A DNA stretch of 64,000 bases, taken from positions 31,475,502 through 31,539,501 of the forward strand of contig NC_059477.1 of assembly GCF_018139145.2 (NCBI RefSeq), written 5' to 3'. The stretch is from Gymnogyps californianus. Lineage: Eukaryota > Chordata > Aves > Accipitriformes > Cathartidae. Position 1 is the first letter of the stretch; every line of letters begins with the position of its first letter. Below are positions 12,201-22,920 of the stretch, in pieces. The notes below the pieces were generated by a model. The model ran no database searches, was not told the origin of the DNA, and saw nothing but the letters and a program-made list of their open reading frames with translations. A program made the translations under genes and the position numbers.

Positions 12201-13502
12201 ATCCCACAGCATCCTCCAGTGCCATAGAAGGAGACTTCCCATGTTTTGCAGTGTAGGAAAGGAAACTCGCTGCACTGAAAAGGGCCCAAGCCAAGCCTGA
12301 CTTCAGCAGTGTATAAGGGAGATTCACAATTGGGTTTCATGGAAGGGCATCCCTCGTCTGACAAGCACAGGAGGCTGTGTCAGGCAGTGTGATAACAGGC
12401 ATTGCAGAAGGTATGACACCTCGCATAACTCCAGAGACTTCCCTCTCCTGAGTGCTCGCTGGAAGCCTTCCAGCCATGCTAATATGGCTCTGCAAAGGGA
12501 AACTACTGCCAAATGGGAGTATCGGCTTCTCTAACTCTTTATTGTTGTCATTGGTAACTCTGGACTTTGTTTTCCTTTTAAAGGAAGATTCAATGCATTT
12601 TACAACCATTAAACATCTTTTCTTCTCTCCAGCTACACTTGTAACTCTTACTAACAGCAAAAGGCTTGTGCACATCGGAATGGCTGGCAATACTACTCTA
12701 ATGGCTTCTTTGCGTGGCCAGGTACAGGAGGAAGGCCCTTCAATCTGCCTGAAAAATGCTGAGTACATCTTTGGTGCTCTAGCAACTGTAGAAGATGGTA
12801 AATATCCCAGAGTACAAGTATTTATTTATTTAAAGATAAGCAGTTGGAGTTTTCACTAACAATTTTTGCTGCATCTTTCAATTCCAGATTCAGTGCAGTG
12901 GGAGGAAAGTCCTAATACTGCTGGATATTTGCAAGCCCTTTCAAACTTTACCCTCTTTGCCTCCATTCTGTCACGGGTAACATACATTTTTCAACCCATT
13001 TTGCCTCTTGAATGCTTGCAAGTCCAATCTTGGTTTTAGTAATGCATTCAGCAAAACACAGCTCCTCAGCAATCCATGTGCACAAAGGCCAACAATGGCT
13101 AAAAATGAGGATGGACAAGAATAGGAAAAGCTTCTCCTACATGTTGCTGACATCTCCTCTAATGAAAGCCAAGGATTTCTTTTGATTGTTGTGTTTAAGC
13201 CTGTATCAGTCACACTACACGCTTTGTTCCTTAAGATGCCATATTTTTGGCAGATCCCGTTACCACCCAAACACTCAAGAATCAAGAGCAGGGAGCGCTG
13301 TCCAAATGGACAAGAGTAGAAGAGCCCTTCCCCCAGCATTATCATTGGAGTGGGAAAAAGCATCTGGTTCTGACTTTGTCTTCTCCCTGCTCCATCACTC
13401 TGGGCAAATTTACACTATACAGCCTTCTGAAAATGTACATAAAATATTACAGAACATTCATTAGCAAGTCAAATAAAACAAGAGAGTAAAAAGTGAACAT
13501 AC

Positions 13503-13548
13503 CTGAATAAGAGAAATGTTGTGTAGACTAAGCCTGAAGAGGTAGTTC
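13503..13548 (-). CDS. SEMA5B: SEMA5B third coding exon (46-nt exon, Sema domain)
   Basis: This very short exon is found only by joining it to its neighbours. Its first G completes the Arg codon left open at 27498, and it then encodes N-Y-L-F-R-L-S-L-H-N-I-S-L-I-Q (residues 86-100). Class 5 semaphorins carry NYLFRL at this place, directly after the VGAR of the previous exon. The acceptor is a T-rich tract ending ATGCAG, with CAG at 13551-13549. The donor is CAG followed by GTATGT, with GT at 13502-13501. An N-glycosylation sequon (Asn95-Ile-Ser) is present; human SEMA5B has Asn-Val-Ser at the same place, from memory. The exon ends in phase 0. Its length is not a multiple of three, so skipping it would shift the frame. 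Confidence 0.88.
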
Positions 13549-16500
13549 CTGCATGAACAAGCAGAAAAATTACAAACTGTTAGGCTACCAAAGAAGGAAG
13601 GGAAAAGTTATAAAAGCAAGTCATAGTTTTTGGTCATTCATTTCTACAGTCTTTTCTTGGACTCTTCTCCACAGAATGGAAAAATAGTTATATGCCCCTT
13701 GCTCATCAATGTCTTACTGAACCTTGTAACAAAGTTCTGAGCAGATCTGGAGTAAAACATTCCAGAACCCATAATGAAGAGCCACAGTGAAATCCCAACA
13801 ATACGGCGACTGTTTGCAAACCCTCAAAGGGCTTTAGTTGAAGTCCTGTATGGGCTGCACTCTCGTTTTAATCTGCATTCTGAGAAAACTGGGGTTGGAC
13901 AGAAGCCAGCTGGAGCAAAGCTGACTCCTGTAGTATGTTCCCTCCAAGCCTGTCCTTGTGGGCGCTCCCATTCAGGACTTTGTGGAAAAGGAGAAGAGGA
14001 CAGATACTTCTCAGCAGAATCTCTCTGCACAGAAAACCAGCAGGGAAACCAAGGCCATGACTGCAGATACTCCCAAACCTCCGGCCATCGCCTCTCCACA
14101 GGCAAAGCAAGGGAATTCCAGACAGCATGAGATACCTCACATCAGCTGAGCTCCTGCAACCCTCCTTCTGCATGTTCATATCCCATCACAAATAGGAGGG
14201 AACACACATTTGCATAAACATCTATGGATGAGGCTTAGTTAACAGGATTTATCTCACATTTTTGCTTGCTAAGACAATGCAGTTACCAGGAATCAGCTGA
14301 TATATTAAGCCATACGGACTTGATTGTGTGCTTGAGGGTTTTGGCCACGTCTAACTTCATATTTTTGCATCCCATGTGTCAGGGAGTCTAGAGAGCTGTG
14401 ATCCTTTTCCAACATGCCTGTCACCACAGTCTCCCAGAGAAGACACATTTATATTATACCAGGTGAACTACGTTTTTGGAGGTGGCTCTATTTAAATAGT
14501 AGAAAGTGCAGCTTTGATGATATAGCTTCATCCACTCTGGAAGTGACAGTATACAGACGTTTCCCTACCTACTAAAATGCAAGTTCCAGTCTTAGGTCAG
14601 TGAAGTCAGAGAAATCAGTGGAAAGCTCCTATAGTGATGAAAAGGTCCTAAGGACTCTTCTGAAGAGCCTTATTTAGGGTCTGTATTCAGCAGCACGCTC
14701 TGCCCAAGCAAAGAAAATAATTCAAACTTTGACATACGAGAGATTCATACTGGGTCACAATGACCACTAGAAAACTTGAGCCAAATACTAATGCAAAATA
14801 TTAATGCAACTCCAGGACATGAGATATCATGGAATAAGCCTTCTCCTGGAGAAGTTAAGCGTGTCACCGGCCTCCAATCTTACAACACCCTAAGGAGAAA
14901 GTTCTCATAACTAGGGACCTCAAGTTGCTATCCTGTTTTTAAGCATGCTATTTAAATGCATTGATTTTGGAAGTCTTATAAGGCAGATTTCAGGTCCTTG
15001 TTTTAGTCTTGTAAAAAGCTGGACAGTTTGACTGAGTAATAAATTTTAATATCAGGGTTTTTTCCCTGATAGCACTGCAGAGCAAATTCAACCAAAATAT
15101 CTTTAATGGAAGAGAGGTATCTAAAGGACACAATTTTCGTTGCACTCAGCCAAAACAGGTGCAGACAGGAATAGTGTCCACTTAAATAAAGCCAGTCTCT
15201 GTCCTCTCAGTGACTGCTGTGTAGCACCTGGACAAAGCATTAGTGGTGAGATCACTCGGGTGGCTGAGACCTGAACCAGGCAGGAATGTAGCACTAATGT
15301 GAATAGCACAATGATCTTCGAAAGGCTTCATACTAACCTCATCTCTCTAAGTGTGACCTTGTGGCTTTCTTACAGAAAGGAGGGTTTCCCTACATTTTTC
15401 ATCAGCTTGCCTCACCTGGTGTCTGCACAGCCACTGGCAGTTTCTTTTTGTTTGTTTGATCCTTCTCACATCTCATCAGCAGTAATACGAACACCGGTAG
15501 GCAGCCCAGGCTATCAGAGACACCTCCAGACTCCAGTTGACCTGCCCAGCTAGAACTGACTAATCCTTAATTAATAACATGCTCTTTTAACCATACTTGT
15601 TCTGTAAAGCTATACCAGGAGTAAAAAGCCAAGGGGAAAGATCTGCTGAATAAGACAGTGCCATTTTTATGAATTGCATTTTAACTGCAATTTCAGTCCA
15701 AGAATGAGCAAGGTCTCTGAATGACAGGCATGGTTTATTGTACCTAGAATTGCCCCATTTGTGTCCTTTTTTCTGCTTGTGTTTGAAGTTATGTCTGTTT
15801 AATACCTTGCTGAACTATAATTTAAAGCAGCTGAAAGAGTAGGATTAAGAAATATATGAGAACACTGAGATCTCTGCATGAATGGATGAGGTGCCTTCCT
15901 GGTCTTTTTTTTTCTTTTTTTTCCTCCCATTTTGTCTTGTAAGTGAATGTCGGCTAATTCCTTTCTCTCTTAAATTAAACCCATCTGGACTAGGCCAGAA
16001 GAGTGATTGCCTGGTGCAACCAGCTATTCTAATAACCTCCTTCTCCTGTATAAAAAGCTGGTGCACAAACTTGGAGCGATAGGACAACCTTCTTACTCAC
16101 TTTCTGTCCTAAAAGGTCAGGCAACTTCACTCCATGGAAGTAAAACACGAGCTTTGTTTCATCCCAGAGTTGGCTGCATTTCAGCCATCTCCAGAGCAAG
16201 CGACTACACTCTTCTAAGTACTCTGGGACAAATGGTATTATACACATTAAAAGGTGCCTCAAACTGCTAATTATTACTACTACTAACCTTATTATTCATG
16301 AACATCAGTGCATTTCTGAAAATGCCCATGTTAAACAGTAATATCCTGAAGTCTCAGCCAAGACTGTGGTTTTGTTGCGTTAAGACAGAGCGGGTTGACG
16401 GTGGTTCCTCTGGAGACTGATTCACAGCAGATGCCTATTTAAACAGCCTGAGGGTGGATCCCCTCTCTGTTACCTCTGATTGCAGAGGGATATTATCCCA

Positions 16501-16625
16501 CAGCTCAGATATATGAAGTTAGCTGCTGTGAAGACCCTCCTGCTCTACACAACCTAGTCTGGAGGAATTTGCCATCTAAATATATACAGAAGAGTGAAAA
16601 AGAGACATTGCTCTCATTTAAAATT

Positions 16626-16720
16626 AAAGCACAGATTAAGCAACTTAGCCAACATCACAGAGCATATCTGCAGCACAACCAGGAGTGATCTCCTGGTCCA
16701 TTAGTCTATGTCCTGGTTAG
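16626..16720 (-). mobile_element. MIR-like CORE-SINE fossil
   Basis: GCACAGATTAAGCAACTTAG, CCAACATCACAGAGC and CAACCAGGAGTGATCTCCTGG follow the order of the reverse-complemented MIR core (GAGGTTAAGTAACTTGCCC, AAGGTCACACAGC, GAGCCGGGATTCGAACCC). It is clearly related, with many substitutions. Confidence 0.6.
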
Positions 16721-18085
16721 GAGAATAAATTGCCCTCAAAGCTGGGGCACAGCATGTAAACCTGTGCTGAAGTGCCATTTACACTCATGGAAATTGGGTA
16801 GATGTCAAACTACTTTCCCGAACTGGGTCCTCTATGCTAGTCTGCATATAAACAGAGCCATGTTGCAGTATAAATCCTGCAGATGAAAGTATTTGTTAAT
16901 TGGCTTTGTAATTTGTATTTGGCTGCCTTGTAAAATGAATAAGTGCTCACTGTGCCTGGTACCACAAAGCATACATACCAGAACAGCAGGAGAACAGCTG
17001 AGATGTGTTTCAAGAAAGGGTGGAAGAATATATGCACTTAAATCTGCTTGCCATGACATTCCCAAGTCAAAGCTGCTTATTAAGTGTCTATTTCATATAG
17101 CCACGCACACCTTGGATGAACTTTGTAACGTGATGCCCATGCACTTGTTCACACATTGCCTGGCCTTGAAACAATTTACAGCGAAGGCAAAGTACTTCAT
17201 CTAGGATGCCACTGAGCAACAGAGCTACACAACAAATTAAGCCTTTCCAACAGGAAGCCACATAACAAGAGTGCTTGAATAACAGCAGAGACCCTTCCTC
17301 TTAGGAGTTCTGAAATTATAAGGGTTGCAACATGCTTCAGACACTCGTTCAGGCCTCTTTTTCAGTGCCTCTTTTCAGGCACTACATCTGTCAGCACTGT
17401 GCTGGCTGATTAAAACGTGCTTCCTTCTAATTAAAAGAGAGCACGCTTTTCAGTTCTGCTGTGGTAGATCAGGAGGAACATACCTGCAGTCGACAGGCTG
17501 AACAGGTGTAAATGAAAGGCTACTCCAGCTTCAGATTCTTTTTTCCGTTTAAATGAGTGGAGGTTTGTCCCCTCCACACACACCAAGCAGGTAAGATAAC
17601 CTCTCTGTGCTTCAGAACAAGCCCTGCTAGCAAATCGGGAGCCACGAGATCCCTAATGCTGACCACCACCAGAACCTCTCAGGACTTTGACATGCACACA
17701 GAGACCAACAATATGCTGCCTTATCTCAGCTGGTCTGTATCACTACAAGACATGTATACCTGCTCACATGTTGCTACTTGCCTGCACCTTATAGTAGATG
17801 TGAGAAGCTCACCACTCCCTCGTTACAGGGCAAGCTATCTCAAGCCCCCTCTCTTTGTATGCAGACAATTACCCTGCAAGTAGAAAGAAAGCCAACAGAA
17901 GCTGATAATAATGTTTGATCATGCAAAAAAAATAATTTTAGGGAAAGCTGAAGAGAACTGAGTGAAGAGTCACTCTCCCTTTTGGGGGCTATTATTGCAC
18001 TGAAACAGGCATCCAACACAGCCCAGCTGAGGTAGTGGAGACTCAAGTAGGCTTGTGGTGCTCTGGGAAGGCATTCCCCACGCTT

Positions 18086-18418
18086 GTAGACTAGACTAGA
18101 CTAGACTATTTCTGTTGGAAGGGACCTACAGCGAGCACCTAGTCCAACTGCCTGACCAATTCAGGGCTGACCAAAAGTGAAAGCATGTTGTTAAGGGCAT
18201 TGTCCAAATGCCTCTTAAAACACTGAGAGGCTTGGGGCATCAACCACCTCTCTAGGAAGCCTGTTCCAGCGTTTGACCACCCTCTCGGTAAAGAAATGCT
18301 TCCTATTGTCCAGTCTAAGCCTCCCCTGGCGCAGCTTTGAACCATTCCCATGCATCCTATCACTGGATCCCAGGGAGATCAGCACCTCCCTCTGCACTTC
18401 CCCTCCTTGGGGGGGTTG
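18086..18418 (-). mobile_element. CR1 LINE 3' fragment, frameshifted ORF2 tail
   Basis: The minus strand carries the C-terminal end of a CR1 reverse-transcriptase ORF. Typical pieces in order are [42 protein letters not shown], and, in another frame, [13 protein letters not shown]. The frame changes near 18215, where a T-run appears one base too long and makes a stop, so the copy is broken. The extreme 3' end, at the low coordinate, is a run of 5-mers (GACTA on the plus strand) in place of the 8-mers seen in the other two copies here, suggesting a different CR1 subfamily. The 5' end is lost, as is usual for CR1. The upstream limit near 18418 is approximate. Confidence 0.93.
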
Positions 18419-18730
18419 TGCTGCAATGAGGAGCCAGGTCTGAAAGAAGGACTCACAACTGTCACAGCGTAGATAATAAGAAAAATAATTAACAGAACAG
18501 GGTCCTTCGGGCAATACGAAACAAGACACAGAATTATGCATGTGACAAACCTAATGCTCCCTTCTGGCACTCCTGGAAGCCACGTGCTGGGGCTGAGCCT
18601 CAGGCTAGGAGCCAGCAACTCCTGTCAGCTCTTCCTATCTTTGCTCCTGGAGGCCTTAGATATACTTTTTACTTCCACAGTACATGACAAACACAGCTTA
18701 GTCATGCTTCACGACTCCCTGGGAGCTGGT

Positions 18731-18892
18731 TAGTATCATTCCCTGCCTTATACTAATGGAGAAAATAAGCCAGAGAAAGGTTAAATGACCTTCTCCAAAG
18801 CACACAGCAAGTCAGTGATGGAATCGAGATCAGACCCCAGGGCTCTTGGGTACCAAATCTCATGCTAGATTAATGCACAGCACCTCTATGCA
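18731..18892 (-). mobile_element. MIR CORE-SINE, well-preserved fossil
   Basis: This is the clearest old SINE in the window. Blocks in order on the plus strand are TAGTATCATTCCCTGCCTTA, GGAGAAAATAAGCCAGAGAA, AGGTTAAATGACCTTCTCC, AAAGCACACAGCAAGTCAGT, GATGGAATCGAGATCAGACC and CCAGGGCTCTTGG. This is nearly the whole reverse-complemented MIR body. It lies 310 bp from the CR1 copy and in the same orientation. MIR is known to be rare but present in birds. Confidence 0.78.
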
Positions 18893-21800
18893 GGTCCAGC
18901 TGTGGCTGAACTTTTCAGATGGTTATCCACATTTCTGAACTAGCCAACCATCCCAAGAAACCCAGCTCCTGAAGGATGATTTTGGCCTTTGCTCTCAGAA
19001 GGAGTTAATTACATGCCTGCTCTGGAGTGTGATGTGACGATCCGTTTGCAAATGCTACTCCAGTGATTCATTTGAAGGGCCTGGCATACACATACCGGAG
19101 AAAAGGCGGAGAGCCAGCATCTCCCTTACAAGCTGGATCCTTATTCACCAGTAATTTTGTTTCTATTGAAGAAAAACTTGTCCGGTACATCATTCTTCCT
19201 TAAAAATCAATAGATGTTCAACAGAGAACCATACTAAATGGCATACAGTAATATGATGCAGTTGCTGTATGAGCAATTGCTTTTCCCAAAGCAACATTTC
19301 TCAGTGATAAATCCAGGCAGAGCTAGAGGAGCATCCTCTTAGAAGAGGCTTCTTATGCAAGCAGCATATCATTCTGATTAAGCAGCTTCCAAATTAAGCC
19401 AGGGTCCCAGCTACTGTTTCTGGGTTGCCACTGAGGCCCATTTAGTACTTCTCAGTGGAAACAATGATGAAAATCAAATCCTCTATATTCCAGTCAATGG
19501 AGGAGAACTACCATCAGCTTTAACGGCACCGGGCGCATGGCACAGATCTGCTCAGGTTCGATGCTGTATATGCAGGGCCAGCTCTAGGAAGAGTCAAAAG
19601 AGTCAGATGCTTATAGCTGCAGAGCATGCAGGACAACAGCAAAGCTGTGGTACCCTTGGACTATACCAATATTCAGAAATCTAGACGGATGGCTGGTGCT
19701 GTGGGACGGAGAAGCAGAAAGGGGATCGGCCCTTGGATCAACAGCCATGTCCCCTCTTCCATTGGCTTGCAAGGGGAGCAACGAGCTGGCTCTGGTGTCT
19801 CTGGCCCTTCTCTTTCCCCAGGGCAGGAGAGGTAAAGCCTTGCTCCAATGTGATCCCACCTTCTTGGGGGTGACAGTGTTTGCTATGCTCCTGAGACACC
19901 TTGAACCAGCTGTTTTCTGGACGGTAGCCGTATGTACGCACTTCAGAGAACAGGGAGTGGGATTTTTTTTGTAATATTGTTTGAACATATTTATAAAACA
20001 CAGGCCAAATTCCATATTTTTTTTGTTACATTGCCCTCCCTCTGTTTCACTAGATGAGTTTCTTCAAAACCTCAGAGATGGAAACTGAGCCAAATTTTCA
20101 AAACTCGTGTGTGGGTTTGTTCCTATTTTCCTGGAAGAGTGAGTCCATCTCTCAGACCATCACGTATTATCCCACATGCCACCTCAAGTCTCTCTTGACA
20201 TGCGGCTGACAGCTCTTCTCTCCCCCTCTCATCCAGTTGGCAGAGTCACAGAGCACTTCAGCACCTTGATATGGCCCCGAGCCACATGGGGAGCTTTGAT
20301 CTCTTATTTGCCCACCACTTTTAGTTGTGCTTTCAATAAGTCATACTGTAAAACTCCTCTTCTTCTGATGCATTGATTATCGTTCAAATATTCCCTGGCA
20401 GCCCCCTCACCTGCCTACTTAGGCTGATAAACATGCTCAGTTCTGTCAGGCTTTCCTCAAACTCTGGATGAGTTCAACATGACTTGTATGCAAATGCTGA
20501 TAGAGTTGGCTGGTGAGCTTAAGTTATTGCCAACCAATCCCTTCTCTTTGCTGTGGTTTTTATACCTTTGCAGTGGCACAGAACAGTAGGCTTAGCACCT
20601 AAACATCTGGATATAAAGTGATATACAAGTCACTGTGGTGAGACCTGCTATATAAAACTGACATATCACCAACTTAACCAGAGCAAGAGAGAGTATTTTC
20701 AGTAATGCAAAGGGAATCTGTTCTGTAGCCCCATCCTGTGATGCTGTAAAACACATTAGGTCCAAGCCTCCAAGGCTTTTGCCAAAATACCCTGACCTTG
20801 TGTTTGCTCGCACCCCACTCTGAAATACAATCTTCAAACTTAATTATTCTCGGTGTGTTACTAAAGCAAGTGAGCCTCTCATGGGTGGCTGCTTTTGTGA
20901 TAGGGTATCACCAATTTTCATTTTATCTGGAATATGAGATATTTTTCCAGTCAGGCCTGCAATTCGCTGTGTAAGGATGCTTCCTATCAGCCCACGCTGT
21001 GCCAAGATTGCCTGTCACACAGCACTGGCTGCGCAGGCACTGGCCATGAGTCAGCCAAAAGCCTGGGTCCTCCAATGATGGTCAAAAGCGCACAGACTAC
21101 TGTGCCAGTGAGGTCATTTGCAGAGAGGTAGACGGTACTGCCTTGCAGGCGATTTGAAGGACCAGCTGTTTCTCTGCCAACAAAGATGACAGACCAGAGA
21201 CTGCTGTTGCCTCACCCTCTTCTCCCTGTACAACACCTGGGACAAAGCTGCCTCTTTGCTCTCCTACAGCTGTGGCTTCTTCTGTGCATTGGTCCGGCCC
21301 AGCAACCTGGCAGTGCTGCAGCATAGCATTTTATTTGATTTATTTATTCTGAGTTAATTAAAATTCACATTCTGTGCTCGAGAAAATGCGCAAATTTTAA
21401 CTAAGAAAAAAATTACACTTTGAACAAAATTTGGGCCAGGCTCCAAAGTTTCCAGAATCCCATAATTACAAAAATTGTCCTTCCATCATTTCCTGTCCAC
21501 ACCTCTTCCCCTCCTCCCTAAGGGGTGTAAGTCAGGGACAGCACAGTTTTGGGGTATGGCAAATTCAGACTCCTTGCAGACCAGCAGAGGAAAGCAAACT
21601 CTATAGGTAAGAACCAGACACCCCAGTGGGGCTTCACCCCTCCACACTTATACAAGAACTGAGCTGACCTCATCTGGCACAGTATCAGAGAGGAAAATCT
21701 CCCTCTAAACTATCCCAGGCTAAACCAGAGAGGTTAAAACCCGCGCTTTAAATCACACTTTTGTTCCCTGTGTAAAGAAACTGTGCACCCCCAATTATGG

Positions 21801-22584
21801 ATTTAACCAGCTGCAATGTCTAATCACAGGTTTCTCACCTTCACCATATTCTTTACCATGCAGGTCAGGCAGCTTCTTTAAAAAACATCAATGGTCCTTT
21901 GAAAGTTTCTGTGAATTTCAGAGACTGATTCTCCCTTTTTTTCTCACATCACCATGTTATCTGCCCCCCTCCAGCCCTCGATACAAGGATGCAACTTTAA
22001 TTAGAGCATTCTTTTGTCTGATAGGAAGAATCACAGTGAGAAAGGATGGTATTTGTTTTTCTAGGTTTCTCTGCAGCAACGCTTTCAGCTACCCTCCTAC
22101 GATCTGGATATAATAAAAAACATTATCATGCTCTTTGCTTGCTCACGTCCTCATTAATACCTCAACTGGCAAGGTAATTTCTCAGCCAAACGTGACTTAG
22201 TAGGGGGTAAAGCTGGCGTAAGACAGTGAGATACTAATGCAAGCCATCAGAAATGGCAGTAACTCAGCTCAGTCAATTTGTCTCAGAAAAGTATTGAGTC
22301 AAACCCTGTAGTCAGGGGCGAATGGCATGTCATTCCTGGCTGATAACAGGACAAGCCTGTGGACTATTTAACATTTGGCTATGCTCACGTGGTTGTGGCC
22401 AATGTTAACTTGTTTGCATGTTAGTCTCTCCATGCTATATAAGACTTGACTTTTTCAGCCATGCTGAAGCCCTGCTGTCCCAGTGTAAGTGTATGGGACT
22501 CACAGACTTTCATGAGCATTTTGAAGACTTATGTCTTCTTTGGAGATGCAAGGCTGAGGGCAAGTGATTAAACTGCCAGCTGGA

Positions 22585-22920
22585 AATACAACAGTAAAGG
22601 GTCCAAATCCCACCTCTGCCACAGGTTTTCCATGAGTCCATAGAAGAGCTTTAGCTATGTCCACATTAGCCAAGCGCAGAGACCTCTGAGGTTTTGCAGA
22701 CTTTGACTGGTACCTTCAGAAAGCACAGTCTCGCTGCAGGAGTAGCTGTGTTAGGTGCAGCACTGCACTACCTTTCAGATCTATATACTTACATGTCTCA
22801 GCATCACAGCCTTTTCATAGGGCAGGCTTGCTCTTAATCCCTCTGGGTCTTGGATTCCCATCTATAGTGTGAAATTATTAGTGCTTTCCTGCCTCACAGA
22901 AGCCCTGTGAGGATCAATGT
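22585..22920 (+). mobile_element. MIR-like CORE-SINE fossil, apparently split by an insertion
   Basis: The first part at about 22585-22640 contains GGGTCCAAATCCCACCTCTG and CCAC, matching the MIR start of core. The second part at about 22831-22920 contains TTAATCCCTCTGGGTCTTGG, TTCCCATCTATAGTGTGAAA, TTATTAGTGCTTTCCTGCC and CACAGAAGCCCTGTGAGGAT, matching the MIR 3' half. Both are in plus orientation and in order. About 190 bp of unrelated sequence separates them. They could be one interrupted element or two neighbours. The second half is more certain than the first. Confidence 0.55.

Larger units (their letters stand above)
1..13502 (-). other. SEMA5B: SEMA5B intron after the third coding exon (partial)
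   Basis: This is noncoding intron from the donor at 13502 down to the window edge. I looked for the next SEMA5B exon (a T-E-W followed by a Cys-rich stretch and C-Q-N-Y) and did not find it. Contents: MIR-like fossils near 3.15 and 7.34 kb, a CpG-retaining patch at 4561-4980, a T-run at 5376-5389, an AT-rich simple repeat at 5916-5959, and a purine tract at 9044-9247. The stretches 1-3140, 5960-7330, 7470-9040 and 9250-13500 show nothing I recognise. Open frames such as 12337-12768 (minus) and 12452-12859 (plus) overlap on opposite strands and resemble no known family. Confidence 0.8.

Noticed and set aside
12337..12859. Two overlapping frames of 143 and 135 codons on opposite strands
   Set aside because: Neither resembles a known family, and a shared open region on both strands is more likely compositional.
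1..13500. Search for the fourth SEMA5B coding exon (T-E-W, then S-C-Q-S-K-G-K, C-Q-N-Y)
   Set aside because: No reverse-complement match with flanking splice sites was found, so the exon is taken to lie below the window.
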